From contig JAJXYA010000407.1 in NCBI GenBank assembly GCA_021780795.1, positions 1-11,195 on the forward strand: DNA of 11,195 nucleotides, given 5' to 3'. Numbering within the stretch: position 1 is the first letter of the stretch; every line of letters begins with the position of its first letter. Positions 1-6,555 of the stretch are shown here, piece by piece. A program made the translations under genes and the position numbers. The stretch comes from Bacillota bacterium (lineage in GTDB: Bacteria > Bacillota_A > Clostridia > Clostridiales > Clostridiaceae). The notes below the pieces were generated by a model that was not told the DNA's origin, searched no databases, and saw only the letters and a list, made by a program, of their open reading frames with translations.

Positions 1-141
1 CTGTTTAGTCGATAATTCTTTTTCTCTTACTTGAACAATTGTTACCCCTCCAAGTATAGCTTCCTCAACTACTTCACTTAGCTTTCTCCCTCTTAGAAAG
101 CTTCTATCTGTTACTAAATATAAACTGTAATCTATCTGCAT
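1..141 (-). CDS. thiE: Thiamine phosphate synthase, N-terminal part (runs off window)
   Basis: This is the first 47 codons of a gene that continues past the left edge. The protein opens with LYLVTDR and then [12 protein letters not shown], the first two beta strands of the ThiE TIM barrel, including the QxRxK segment that holds the pyrophosphate of the pyrimidine substrate. ThiE joins HMP pyrophosphate and thiazole phosphate to give thiamine phosphate in the cytoplasm. Two in-frame ATGs exist. The one at 150-148 directly abuts the AAGGAG site, while the one at 141-139 lies 9 bases after it, so the latter is chosen. The gene follows thiM by about 20 bases and is the fourth gene of the riboswitch-controlled operon. 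Identification is confident although only the N-terminus is visible. Confidence 0.92.
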   Translation of the reverse strand, partial: MQIDYSLYLVTDRSFLRGRKLSEVVEEAILGGVTIVQVREKELSTKQ

Positions 142-162
142 ACCTTTCATCTCCTTAAATTA

Positions 163-963
163 TTACGAGCTAAATTCAATCCTTGCCTTCTCACTTATTT
201 CCTTCTCATCAATCAAGTAAATTGAATCCATCAGCTTAACTCTAAAGCTTCCTGGAAGTTTTGCTTCTTCGTATGCCTTTTCTCCTGCTATTCCCATAGC
301 TGTAACTGCTGCAACTGTAGCTATAAACTTGTCATCATATGCACCGACCGCTGCTGCACATAAGGCTCCAACCATACAACCTGCTCCTGTAACTTTAGTT
401 AACATTTCAACACCATTATATATAATTGCTACTCTTTTTCCATCAGTAACTACATCTTTTTCACCAGTAGCTGCTACTATACACTTAAATTTTTTTGCTA
501 ATGCCTTTGCTGCTTCCACTAACCCATTCCCATCATCAACAGAATCTACTCCTCTAACCTCGGCATTAACTCCAGCTAAAAATTTAATTTCTCCTCCATT
601 TCCTTTTATTACATCTATTTTACCAAGGAGAGCTATTTTTTCTATTACCTCTACTTTTCTTTTAATAGCACCACATCCAACTGGGTCAACTACTAATGAT
701 ACATTATTTTCCTTTGCTGAAATTGCTGCCATCACCGCTGCTGCTTCTTGTTCCTTAGTAAGAGTACCAGTATTTATGTATACTCCGTTAGAAATTTGTG
801 CAAAATCATAACTTTCATCGTATGCCTCAACCATAGCTGGAGATGCACCAAAGGATAAGAGTATATTAGCACAATCATTAATTGTAACATAGTTTGTTAT
901 CGCCTGTACCAATGGTACCTTTGCCCTAATTTCTGTTATTACCTTTGAAACTTCATTACACAT
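163..963 (-). CDS. thiM: Hydroxyethylthiazole kinase
   Basis: The 266-residue protein is full length for ThiM, a cytoplasmic ribokinase-fold enzyme that phosphorylates the salvaged thiazole alcohol with ATP to supply thiazole phosphate to ThiE. Visible motifs are the N-terminal PLVQAITNYVT substrate region (residues 17-27), VVDPVGCGA (91-99), KGNGGEI (120-126) and the VTGAGCM anion-hole and catalytic loop with Cys196 (191-197). The ATG at 963 follows an AGGGGGA ribosome site by about 8 bases. It overlaps the last codons and stop of cytX, which suggests translational coupling. thiE follows on the same strand. Nothing looks broken. Confidence 0.95.
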   Translation of the reverse strand: MCNEVSKVITEIRAKVPLVQAITNYVTINDCANILLSFGASPAMVEAYDESYDFAQISNGVYINTGTLTKEQEAAAVMAAISAKENNVSLVVDPVGCGAIKRKVEVIEKIALLGKIDVIKGNGGEIKFLAGVNAEVRGVDSVDDGNGLVEAAKALAKKFKCIVAATGEKDVVTDGKRVAIIYNGVEMLTKVTGAGCMVGALCAAAVGAYDDKFIATVAAVTAMGIAGEKAYEEAKLPGSFRVKLMDSIYLIDEKEISEKARIEFSS

Positions 964-2110
964 TACTAAATCCCCCTAAAAATTTTATTTTTTTTATCAA
1001 AATATAAATCACAGTTACAGCCGTTACAGTAAATACTGTAGGTATTCCTAATGCATTATTGCTAAAATAATTATATAGAATAGTCCCACATACTGCTGAA
1101 ATACATCCTAAAATATTAATATTAAAATTGCCTTTATTTTTTCCAATAAAATAATCAACGAAAACTACAGTGTAAACTGGTACAAAAATACTCCCTATAA
1201 GGAGTAAGAAATTTTGATAATTTTCCATAGGAAAAATAAATGCAAATACTGTGGCTATAATACAATATATTATTGTAACCAAGTTTTCATTTTTAAAGTT
1301 TACTATTTGCTTTGACGATATTACAGCTGAATATACATCGATAAAAGTAGTCGTTACTGTTGCCAGTAATACGATTAAAGAAGCAACAAGACCAGTTCCA
1401 GATAAAAATGCTATTATATCTTTTCCTGTGTATATAGTTATAAAAAGTCCAAGCACATACATTAAAACACTGCCTATAAAATATCCAAAGAAGCTTGATA
1501 AAAATACTCCTTTGCTATCTTTACCATCTTTAGCGTAATCCCCTATTAATGGGAGCCAAGAAACCGGCATGGCTATCGTAATCTCAATTGCAGTTGTAAA
1601 ACTTATATTTTGCGGCAGAACTATAACCTTTGAACTGCCTATCTTTAAAAACACTAACAAACATAAGGCTATTAAAATTACAACTGAAACATCATTAACA
1701 AGCTTAGTATAGTTATTAAAAGAATACGCCCATAAAAATACCGCTGCTGCAACTATTAGCAAGGAAAAATTATATGGTAGCTTAAGCTGTTCACTAATGG
1801 CTCTTCCACCTTGTATTATCATTATTGCTGACCATCCCATTAGTTGAAGAACATTTAGTAATGCCACAATTTTAGCTCCTATACTTCCAAATGAGTCTTT
1901 AACCTTTTCCATGGCATTTTTCTTCCCTTTAAAAGATATAAACCCACCAAATGCCAATAATAATGTTCCTATTATATGTCCTATTATAATTGCTGCTATA
2001 CCCTTTTTAATTCCAAGTGGTGCAATCATACCTCCAGTATATATTTCTGTTACTGATATAGCTGCCCCTGCCCATAAAAGAAACATGGACGAATTTTTAA
2101 TTTTATTCAA
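956..2110 (-). CDS. cytX: Putative hydroxymethylpyrimidine transporter, NCS1 family
   Basis: The 384-residue protein is almost wholly hydrophobic, with about 11-12 membrane-spanning segments. It matches the NCS1 cytosine/purine permease family in length and in the N-terminal WAGAAISVTEIYTGG block. Members encoded beside thi genes under TPP riboswitches are known as CytX and are predicted to import hydroxymethylpyrimidine or a related pyrimidine. Here the gene sits between thiD and thiM behind such a switch, so that substrate is the best guess, from context and family rather than direct proof. Translation appears to start at TTG 2110-2108, 8 bases after an AGGAGG site, overlapping the end of thiD. 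A later ATG at codon 9 has no ribosome site. The stop overlaps the thiM start. Confidence 0.88.
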   Translation of the reverse strand: MNKIKNSSMFLLWAGAAISVTEIYTGGMIAPLGIKKGIAAIIIGHIIGTLLLAFGGFISFKGKKNAMEKVKDSFGSIGAKIVALLNVLQLMGWSAIMIIQGGRAISEQLKLPYNFSLLIVAAAVFLWAYSFNNYTKLVNDVSVVILIALCLLVFLKIGSSKVIVLPQNISFTTAIEITIAMPVSWLPLIGDYAKDGKDSKGVFLSSFFGYFIGSVLMYVLGLFITIYTGKDIIAFLSGTGLVASLIVLLATVTTTFIDVYSAVISSKQIVNFKNENLVTIIYCIIATVFAFIFPMENYQNFLLLIGSIFVPVYTVVFVDYFIGKNKGNFNINILGCISAVCGTILYNYFSNNALGIPTVFTVTAVTVIYILIKKIKFLGGFSNV

Positions 2111-2906
2111 AATCTACTCCTCCTCTTTTGTATAAATCTATAAAATGCCCTACCGGTCCTACCCCCTCTCCTATTGTAAATGAATTTTCTATTGCTTTAG
2201 TTATATACTCCTTACTCAAATACACAGCTTCCTTAACTGATAATCCCTTTCCAAGCATTGATGCAATTGCAGAAGACAAGGTACATCCAGTTCCATGAGT
2301 ATTTTTAGTTTCAATTCTTTTTCCTTTAATTATTTCAAATTTTCCTTCAAAGTATAAAACATCATTTGCATCATTGCATCTATGTCCTCCCTTTACCAAA
2401 ACTGCTTTTGCACCCATCTCATATATTTTTTTTGCTGCACTCTTCATTTGTTCTTCATTTTCTATCTTGCTATTTGTCAAGACCTCAGCTTCTGGTATGT
2501 TTGGAGTAACTAAATCTGCAATAGCTATTAACTTTTTTAGTTCTTCAACCGCTTCTTCTTTTAAAAGAAAGTAACCACTTTTTGATATCATTACAGGATC
2601 TACAACTATATTTTTACCTTTATAATCCAGCAAAAGTTTTTTTATTGTATGGATAATTTCTCCGTTTGACACCATTCCAATCTTTATGCTGTCCACCTCT
2701 ATGTCATCAAATATACATCTAATTTGTTTCTCCACCATCTCCTTATTAACTTCTAATACATCAAAAACCCCCATTGTATTTTGGGCTGTTACTGCTGTTA
2801 TAACACTCATTCCATAAACTCCAAGTGCACTCATTGTTTTTATATCCGCCTGTATTCCTGCCCCTCCACAGCTATCAGAACCTGCAATTGTTAGGACCTT
2901 TTTCAT
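2103..2906 (-). CDS. thiD: Hydroxymethylpyrimidine (phosphate) kinase
   Basis: ThiD phosphorylates HMP and then HMP phosphate to the pyrophosphate used by ThiE. The 267-residue protein has the family landmarks in order: AGSDSCGGAGIQAD (residues 8-21), the VVDPVMISKSG substrate and ATP region (101-111), TPNIPEAE (134-141) and the HGTGC anion-hole loop with Cys208 (204-208). It is a single-domain protein, with no ThiE or TenA fusion. The ATG at 2906 is preceded by AAGGAG about 12 bases upstream. The open frame continues further upstream, but that part runs through the riboswitch terminator and is not coding. It is the first gene of the thiamine operon and overlaps the TTG start of cytX by 8 bases. 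Confidence 0.95.
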   Translation of the reverse strand: MKKVLTIAGSDSCGGAGIQADIKTMSALGVYGMSVITAVTAQNTMGVFDVLEVNKEMVEKQIRCIFDDIEVDSIKIGMVSNGEIIHTIKKLLLDYKGKNIVVDPVMISKSGYFLLKEEAVEELKKLIAIADLVTPNIPEAEVLTNSKIENEEQMKSAAKKIYEMGAKAVLVKGGHRCNDANDVLYFEGKFEIIKGKRIETKNTHGTGCTLSSAIASMLGKGLSVKEAVYLSKEYITKAIENSFTIGEGVGPVGHFIDLYKRGGVDFE

Positions 2907-2939
2907 AATAATGCTCACTCCTTTATATTTTTTACCATT

Positions 2940-2970
2940 AAAAAAAGTGCTACTCTTAGAATAGCACTTT
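2940..2970 (-). terminator. Riboswitch-controlled intrinsic terminator ahead of thiD
   Basis: On the minus strand a perfect 9-bp stem (AAAGTGCTA with TAGCACTTT, 2962-2970 and 2944-2952) with a 9-base loop is followed by an unbroken run of seven T. It lies between the TPP aptamer and the thiD ribosome site, where an expression platform should be. By established behaviour of this riboswitch class in Firmicutes, TPP binding should allow this terminator to form and shut the operon off. The alternative antiterminator pairing was not worked out. Confidence 0.9.
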
Positions 2971-2985
2971 AACATTCAATGTATT

Positions 2986-3064
2986 ATGCTTCCTACGCCG
3001 GTATTATCCGAATTCAGGTTCAAAGGGTTGGACTTATCCTCTCAGCCAAAAGGCACCCCTGCAT
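2986..3064 (-). promoter_or_regulatory. TPP riboswitch aptamer (THI element)
   Basis: The minus strand carries the conserved THI-box parts in order: GGGGTGCC, GGCTGAGAGG, ACCCTTTGAACCTGA, then CGGATAATACCGGCGTAGGA. Short flanking ATGC/GCAT arms close helix P1. The CTGAGA and ACCTGA segments form the pyrimidine-binding part, and GGATAATACC with GCGTAGG forms the pyrophosphate-binding part. It lies in the 5' leader of thiD-cytX-thiM-thiE and is followed by a terminator hairpin, so it should act by transcription attenuation, lowering expression when TPP is plentiful. Confidence 0.97.
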
Positions 3065-3083
3065 TTGATATTTATTTATAATC

Positions 3084-3112
3084 ATTTTACACATAACCAT
3101 TTCATATTTCAA
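3084..3112 (-). promoter_or_regulatory. Promoter of the thiamine salvage operon
   Basis: On the minus strand TTGAAA (3112-3107) and TAAAAT (3089-3084) are separated by exactly 17 bases, a good sigma-A match. The predicted start near 3077 places the TPP aptamer almost at the 5' end of the transcript. The rest of the divergent gap up to about 3320 is very AT-rich; no gene or clear second promoter was found there. Confidence 0.75.
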
Positions 3113-3336
3113 TATTAATTTTCTTCTAAATGTATGTTATGATTTATTAATACATAGTTTATAATAATATAATACACAAATTATTTTAAAATATTGTATA
3201 ATAATAATGTACTATTTTTACATAAGAAAACAACACATGAAATCTTTATCAATTTTTTAGCTTGTTTTATTTTTAAGTATGGGTAGCTTTACTTTTTCTT
3301 GTACTTAAAAAATATAAATTTAAGGAGGAGTTTCAC

Positions 3337-3987
3337 ATGGGAGTAATGGGAAGATTATCTGACATTTTTAAAGCAAAGGTAAATAATGCCATCGACGACA
3401 TTGAGAATCCAATTGAACTACTTGATCAAAAAATTAGAGATATGGAAAAAAGCCTAAATGATGCAAAGCTATCTTCTGCTCAAATTTTAGGAAATGTGCA
3501 TGAGATAGAAAAGAAATTAGACAAAGCTAAGGAAGAATCTAAAGACTATGATGAAAAAGTCAAATTAGCTGTCAAAGCAGGAAATGATGAGCTTGCTAAA
3601 AAGGCTCTTCAAAAAAAATTAGATGCGGATAAGACTGTAACTAGTCTCCAAACTAGCTATGAAGATGCTGCAACAAAAGCAAATGCTTTGAAAGCTAAGT
3701 TAAAGGACTTAGAAGAAGAGATTGAAAAAACCAGAACTTACAGAGACGAAGCTGCTGCTAGATACAATAATGCAGAAGCTAGCAAAAAGGTTAACGAGGT
3801 AATTGCAAATGTAAATGCTGGTTCAAACCGAATAAACCTAGATGATATTGAGCGAAAAATCGAAAGAAAAGAAGCTCTTGCAGAAGGTTTAGGTGACCTT
3901 AAAACCGAAGATTCATTAGATAAAGAATTTGAAAAATTAAATGAAGTCAATTTAGATGATGAATTAGCAAAATATAAAAACCAATAG
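3337..3987 (+). CDS. pspA: PspA/IM30 family membrane-stress protein
   Basis: The 216-residue protein matches PspA/Vipp1/IM30 across its whole length. It starts with an amphipathic membrane-binding helix (GVMGRLSDIFKAKVNNAIDD), then the conserved ENPIELLDQKIRDME block (residues 23-37). A long charged, Ala-rich coiled coil runs to about residue 155 and is followed by a C-terminal helical tail. Such proteins assemble on the inner face of the cytoplasmic membrane and protect it under envelope stress. An AAGGAGGAG ribosome site ends 6 bases before the ATG. No pspB, pspC, pspF or sigma-54 promoter is seen, so control differs from the enterobacterial system. No convincing sigma-A promoter was identified in the AT-rich upstream gap. 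The stop codon forms part of the ribosome site of the following gene, which suggests coupling. Confidence 0.9.
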   Translation: MGVMGRLSDIFKAKVNNAIDDIENPIELLDQKIRDMEKSLNDAKLSSAQILGNVHEIEKKLDKAKEESKDYDEKVKLAVKAGNDELAKKALQKKLDADKTVTSLQTSYEDAATKANALKAKLKDLEEEIEKTRTYRDEAAARYNNAEASKKVNEVIANVNAGSNRINLDDIERKIERKEALAEGLGDLKTEDSLDKEFEKLNEVNLDDELAKYKNQ

Positions 3988-3996
3988 GTGAATATT

Positions 3997-4662
3997 ATGA
4001 GTAAGACAGAACAATTTATTTCAAAAGAAAAAGAACATTATGGCAAATTATATTCAACTGTTGAATTTGCAATCGACGAGATTAAAAACTTTGTTGATAA
4101 AAACACTCTAAAAAGCAGAAAATATTACACTAGACAAGGAGTTTTAGAAAAGTATATTGAACTTTTAGATGCCTCTAATACCGATAGTAAACAAAAAGGC
4201 TTTATAAGCGGACTTTTTGAAAGTGATAAATACATTAACTTACTCAATGATTATAAAAAAGATCACGAAGAAGAAATAAATCAACTTATTAACTGCTCAA
4301 AATGTCAATGTTTAAAATGCATATCTGAATGCAAGTTTGACAGCTGCAGGGGCTGCAGCAATGGTAAACATATTGTGGATTGTGATCACCAAAGAACAAG
4401 CATTTATTTCTTTGACAGCTCAAAATATTCAGAATTAAACCTTGTAAATAACAATACTGGTGAAGAAGATACTTATACCATTCTTGCTATTATACAAGAT
4501 GCATTAAAAGATAAGCGATATATTATAATTGAAAATTCATCAACTAATGAGCGTTTTATTCTTTACTACTATCCAAGACTTCCTGAGGATGATTACGGGG
4601 AAATAAGTAGCGAAGAAGACTTTAACTTCGCTGCAGAAGCTTATGAAGGTGTTGAGCGGTGA
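3997..4662 (+). CDS. Cys-rich protein of unknown function with DUF1292-like C-terminus
   Basis: I do not recognise the full protein (221 residues). Residues 1-99 are charged and predicted helical. Residues 100-131 hold eight cysteines spaced C-X2-C-X-C-X2-C-X3-C-X4-C-X2-C-X8-C, followed by X-H, a plausible zinc or iron-sulfur site. Residues about 140-220 resemble the small DUF1292 (YrzB-like) domain: an NNNTGEEDTYTIL strand pair, a YIIIEN strand, then SEEDFNFAAEAYE at the end. No signal peptide or membrane segment is visible. AGGTGA, made partly from the pspA stop codon, lies 5 bases before ATG 3997. The GTG at 3988 is inside this site and is unlikely to be the start. The gene follows pspA directly, so a role with PspA in envelope stress is inferred from position only. 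Confidence 0.75.
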   Translation: MSKTEQFISKEKEHYGKLYSTVEFAIDEIKNFVDKNTLKSRKYYTRQGVLEKYIELLDASNTDSKQKGFISGLFESDKYINLLNDYKKDHEEEINQLINCSKCQCLKCISECKFDSCRGCSNGKHIVDCDHQRTSIYFFDSSKYSELNLVNNNTGEEDTYTILAIIQDALKDKRYIIIENSSTNERFILYYYPRLPEDDYGEISSEEDFNFAAEAYEGVER

Positions 4663-4678
4663 ACTAGCTTTGTTCACC
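4658..4678 (+). terminator. Weak hairpin at the end of the pspA unit
   Basis: GGTGAAC (4658-4664) and GTTCACC (4672-4678) form a 7-bp stem with a 7-base loop that overlaps the stop codon of the Cys-rich gene. No T-run follows, so it may be an mRNA 3'-end structure and not a true intrinsic terminator. No better terminator was seen before the DnaA-box region. Confidence 0.35.
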
Positions 4679-4754
4679 CCTTAACATACTAAACTAATAA
4701 TCTACAAATTTCTAAATATATTGTATTAACATTTTATCAAAAAAAATTGTGAAC

Positions 4755-4887
4755 TTGTCCACAAAACTCACAGTTATCCACATCTGGAGCATTGTTGTCC
4801 ACATAATTTGTGCATAAGTTAATAAGTTTATATATGATAACATCTGTTTTTTATATATAAAACTTTGAGTTATAAACATTATCCACA
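4755..4887. promoter_or_regulatory. Cluster of DnaA-box-like nonamers in a gene-free gap
   Basis: Within the 325-base gap between two genes ending toward each other, five nonamers match the DnaA box TTATCCACA exactly or with one change. They are TTGTCCACA at 4755-4763, TTATCCACA at 4774-4782, TTGTCCACA at 4795-4803, TTATGCACA on the minus strand at 4809-4817, and TTATCCACA at 4879-4887. The first three are 19 and 21 bases apart, close to two helical turns, and point the same way. The stretch between the fourth and fifth (4818-4878) is very AT-rich. No dnaA, dnaN or rpmH gene is in the window, so an origin is not claimed. A DnaA-titrating or regulatory cluster is more likely. Confidence 0.6.
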
Positions 4888-4922
4888 ATTAGCCTGTTGA
4901 TATGTTGTTAAAATGCTGTGAA

Positions 4923-4958
4923 AAATTTGGTGATAACTAATAATTTTTCACCAAATTT
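4923..4958 (-). terminator. Terminator of the HD-domain gene
   Basis: A perfect 11-bp inverted repeat (AAATTTGGTGA at 4923-4933, TCACCAAATTT at 4948-4958) with a 14-base loop starts 30 bases after the stop codon of the HD gene. Read on the minus strand the stem runs into five T. GC content is low, but position and orientation fit an intrinsic terminator. It also separates that gene from the DnaA-box cluster. Confidence 0.6.
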
Positions 4959-4987
4959 CGTTAAAATAGATTAACAATTTCATAATC

Positions 4988-6190
4988 TTAGAAATTACCT
5001 TCCACATATCCCTTCATAAGTTGTTCAATAAAAACCGTATAACTCTTCTGTTCATTGTTAGGATCATAAAAAGTACTAGTTGCTAATATATCACAAAAGA
5101 ATATTAAAATTATATGCTTGATGTAAGGCGTAAAACTTTTGAAAAATCGTTCTTTAATATCTTCTTTTTCTTCTTTAAATATTGTTAATGGATACATATG
5201 CCCTTCCACTGTTGAACATATCATTTCAATTACCTTATAATTCAACTGGAACTTTTGAAAAATTTCTTCAACTATATGTTTTCCCGTTATCTCATGACCA
5301 GCAAAACTAACAGTTTCACCTTCTTTTGCATAACTTCTATATTTTCCTACATCATGAAGGAAAGCAGCTAAAGCTAATATATCTTTAACGTATAAATTAT
5401 CTATCCTTTCAAATAAAAAATCACTATCAAAATTTTTTAACTCTATACTTCCTTGTTCAAATTGTTTAAATACTTTATATGTTGTATTCATATGTGTAAA
5501 AACATCTTCAACATGATATTTACACTTTCCTATTGTTTTCAATTTATTGATATCTGGTATAAGGTATTTTAAAAGCTCATATTGATCTAAAATTTCAAAA
5601 GCTACTCCACTCTTATCATTTTTAATTATATCCATTAATTTTGAAAATAAACTGCTATCATTAATATCTTTTAATGCATTACCAAATTCCCTAATATGGG
5701 CTTCTGTATACGCACTAAAATGCATCCCGAATTGTATATACATATTAACAGCATCCATAATAATTAAGGGATTTTTCTTTATACTTTCTTCATTTACTTC
5801 TTGAATAATTCTGCTCTTAAGATGATTCCTTCCCTTAAATGGATCTATAATCTTGTTATCAATAAGTTTCAAAGCTATACAATTTACAGTAAAATTTCTG
5901 TTTTCCAGTTCTTTTTCAATAGTAATATTATCAATACATTTTACATAAATTTTTATTTTTTTTACTGAATTTTTTATTATTGCAGCATTATCATTATCTT
6001 TTTTTGTAATGTAACCTAAATCCTCAAATTCCTTTACAATCAAATTAATTTCTCCATCAAAAATCACTTCTATACATTCATTTTCATTTTTAGAATTTAA
6101 TAATTTATTAATTACATATTCACCTAAAATATAACAATCTATATCTAAATTTAAAGATATTGCTTTTAAATCTTCTATAATCTTCTTCAT
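4988..6190 (-). CDS. HD-domain protein with degenerate tRNA nucleotidyltransferase-like N-terminus
   Basis: The 400-residue protein has the overall build of class II CCA-adding enzyme/poly(A) polymerase relatives. NRNFTVNCIALKL...KIIDPFKG (residues 98-120) corresponds to the RRDFTINA...DPFGG region, and residues 121-215 to the neck. The C-terminal part has a full HD metal-binding set: His226/His233, HD at 279-280 in AFLHDVGK, His299 in AGHE, His331 in EGHMYP and Asp367. The catalytic nucleotidyltransferase motifs are lost: LGEYVINK stands where GGxVRD is expected, no DxD is visible, and the Arg-rich ALRxxRAIRF helix reads MDAVNMYIQFGM. It therefore probably does not add CCA; it may act as a phosphohydrolase or RNA-binding protein. 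An AAAGGGA ribosome site precedes the ATG. Upstream, a TATAAT (6240-6235) lies within an 8-bp inverted repeat (6238-6245/6259-6266), but no good -35 is seen. Confidence 0.8.
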   Translation of the reverse strand: MKKIIEDLKAISLNLDIDCYILGEYVINKLLNSKNENECIEVIFDGEINLIVKEFEDLGYITKKDNDNAAIIKNSVKKIKIYVKCIDNITIEKELENRNFTVNCIALKLIDNKIIDPFKGRNHLKSRIIQEVNEESIKKNPLIIMDAVNMYIQFGMHFSAYTEAHIREFGNALKDINDSSLFSKLMDIIKNDKSGVAFEILDQYELLKYLIPDINKLKTIGKCKYHVEDVFTHMNTTYKVFKQFEQGSIELKNFDSDFLFERIDNLYVKDILALAAFLHDVGKYRSYAKEGETVSFAGHEITGKHIVEEIFQKFQLNYKVIEMICSTVEGHMYPLTIFKEEKEDIKERFFKSFTPYIKHIILIFFCDILATSTFYDPNNEQKSYTVFIEQLMKGYVEGNF

Positions 6191-6370
6191 AATTTTTTCC
6201 CTTTCTACATACTTGTAAATTATCTTATTTTATTATTATACAATACTTTAGTATAAATTATTGTATTGTTCTACAAATTTTTACGTCTAGTTAAATTCAA
6301 ATGATAATATTTCTAATATTTTTTAATATTTTTTAATCACATTTTACTTTTTTAAATATCATTTTTTATG

Positions 6371-6409
6371 GCTCAATTGGCTTCAAATCTAGGTTTGAGC
6401 AGTTTTTTT
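6371..6409 (+). terminator. Orphan terminator-like hairpin upstream of abrB
   Basis: GCTCAA (6371-6376) pairs with TTGAGC (6395-6400), and two bases later comes a run of seven T (6403-6409). A second 5' arm, TTCAAA (6382-6387), can compete for the same 3' arm. The hairpin works only in the plus direction, yet no plus-strand gene ends here. The nearest possible promoter is TTTACG-17-GATAAT (6280-6308), which would give an RNA of roughly 90 bases. It may end a small RNA or shield abrB from read-through. The rest of 6191-6440 is AT-rich with no supported gene. Confidence 0.4.
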
Positions 6410-6443
6410 GACAAAACTCTCAAAAATAATTCCCATAATTTTA

Positions 6444-6472
6444 TTGACTTTTGTATTATTTGGCAGTATATT
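6444..6472 (+). promoter_or_regulatory. abrB upstream promoter P1
   Basis: TTGACT (6444-6449) and TATATT (6467-6472) are separated by 17 bases, a strong sigma-A match. The predicted start near 6479 coincides with the first base of an 11-bp inverted repeat, so a P1 transcript would begin with a hairpin. The surrounding sequence TTATTGACTTT recurs at the second promoter 70 bases downstream, which suggests an old local duplication. Confidence 0.65.
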
Positions 6473-6478
6473 TTGTAT

Positions 6479-6514
6479 ATAAGATATTTTTAAAGATTTT
6501 TACAAATATCTTAT
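6479..6514. repeat. 11-bp perfect inverted repeat between the abrB promoters
   Basis: ATAAGATATTT (6479-6489) and AAATATCTTAT (6504-6514) are perfect complements with a 14-base spacer. The left arm begins at the predicted P1 start, and the right arm ends on the first base of the P2 -35 box, so a protein bound here could affect both promoters. It could equally act as a 5' stem in P1 transcripts. There is no T-run, so it is not a terminator. Confidence 0.55.
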
Positions 6515-6542
6515 TGACTTTATATGTAATATTTGCTATTAT
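6514..6542 (+). promoter_or_regulatory. abrB downstream promoter P2
   Basis: TTGACT (6514-6519) and TATTAT (6537-6542) have a 17-base spacer, the best promoter match close to abrB. The predicted start near 6549 gives a leader of about 40 bases. A Spo0A-type box begins about 8 bases after that start. Confidence 0.78.
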
Positions 6543-6555
6543 TTAATTATAAGTA

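Noticed and set aside
329..811. 160-codon open frame opposite thiM
   Set aside because: It is a frame shadow of the well-supported thiM gene, with low-complexity Ser/Thr/Ala/Pro content and no ribosome site.
2907..2975. Longer N-terminus for thiD starting upstream at 2975
   Set aside because: The extra 23 codons run through the riboswitch terminator and T-run. The ribosome site and the conserved KKVLTIAGSDS start fit the ATG at 2906.
3113..3321. Sigma-54 or other special promoter for pspA
   Set aside because: No TGGCAC-N5-TTGC-type element or clear extracytoplasmic-sigma motif was found. Several TATAAT-like hexamers exist but lack good -35 partners in this AT-rich gap.
3988..3996. GTG at 3988 as start of the Cys-rich gene
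   Set aside because: The GTG is itself part of the AGGTGA ribosome site that serves ATG 3997, and no other site precedes it.
4740..4960. Reading the DnaA-box region as the chromosomal origin oriC
   Set aside because: No dnaA, dnaN, rpmH or recF is nearby, and the GC-skew change cannot be judged from this window. A secondary DnaA-box cluster is the safer reading.
6368..6493. Plus-strand 41-codon open frame upstream of abrB
   Set aside because: It has no ribosome site, covers the orphan hairpin and promoter P1, and its product resembles nothing I recognise.
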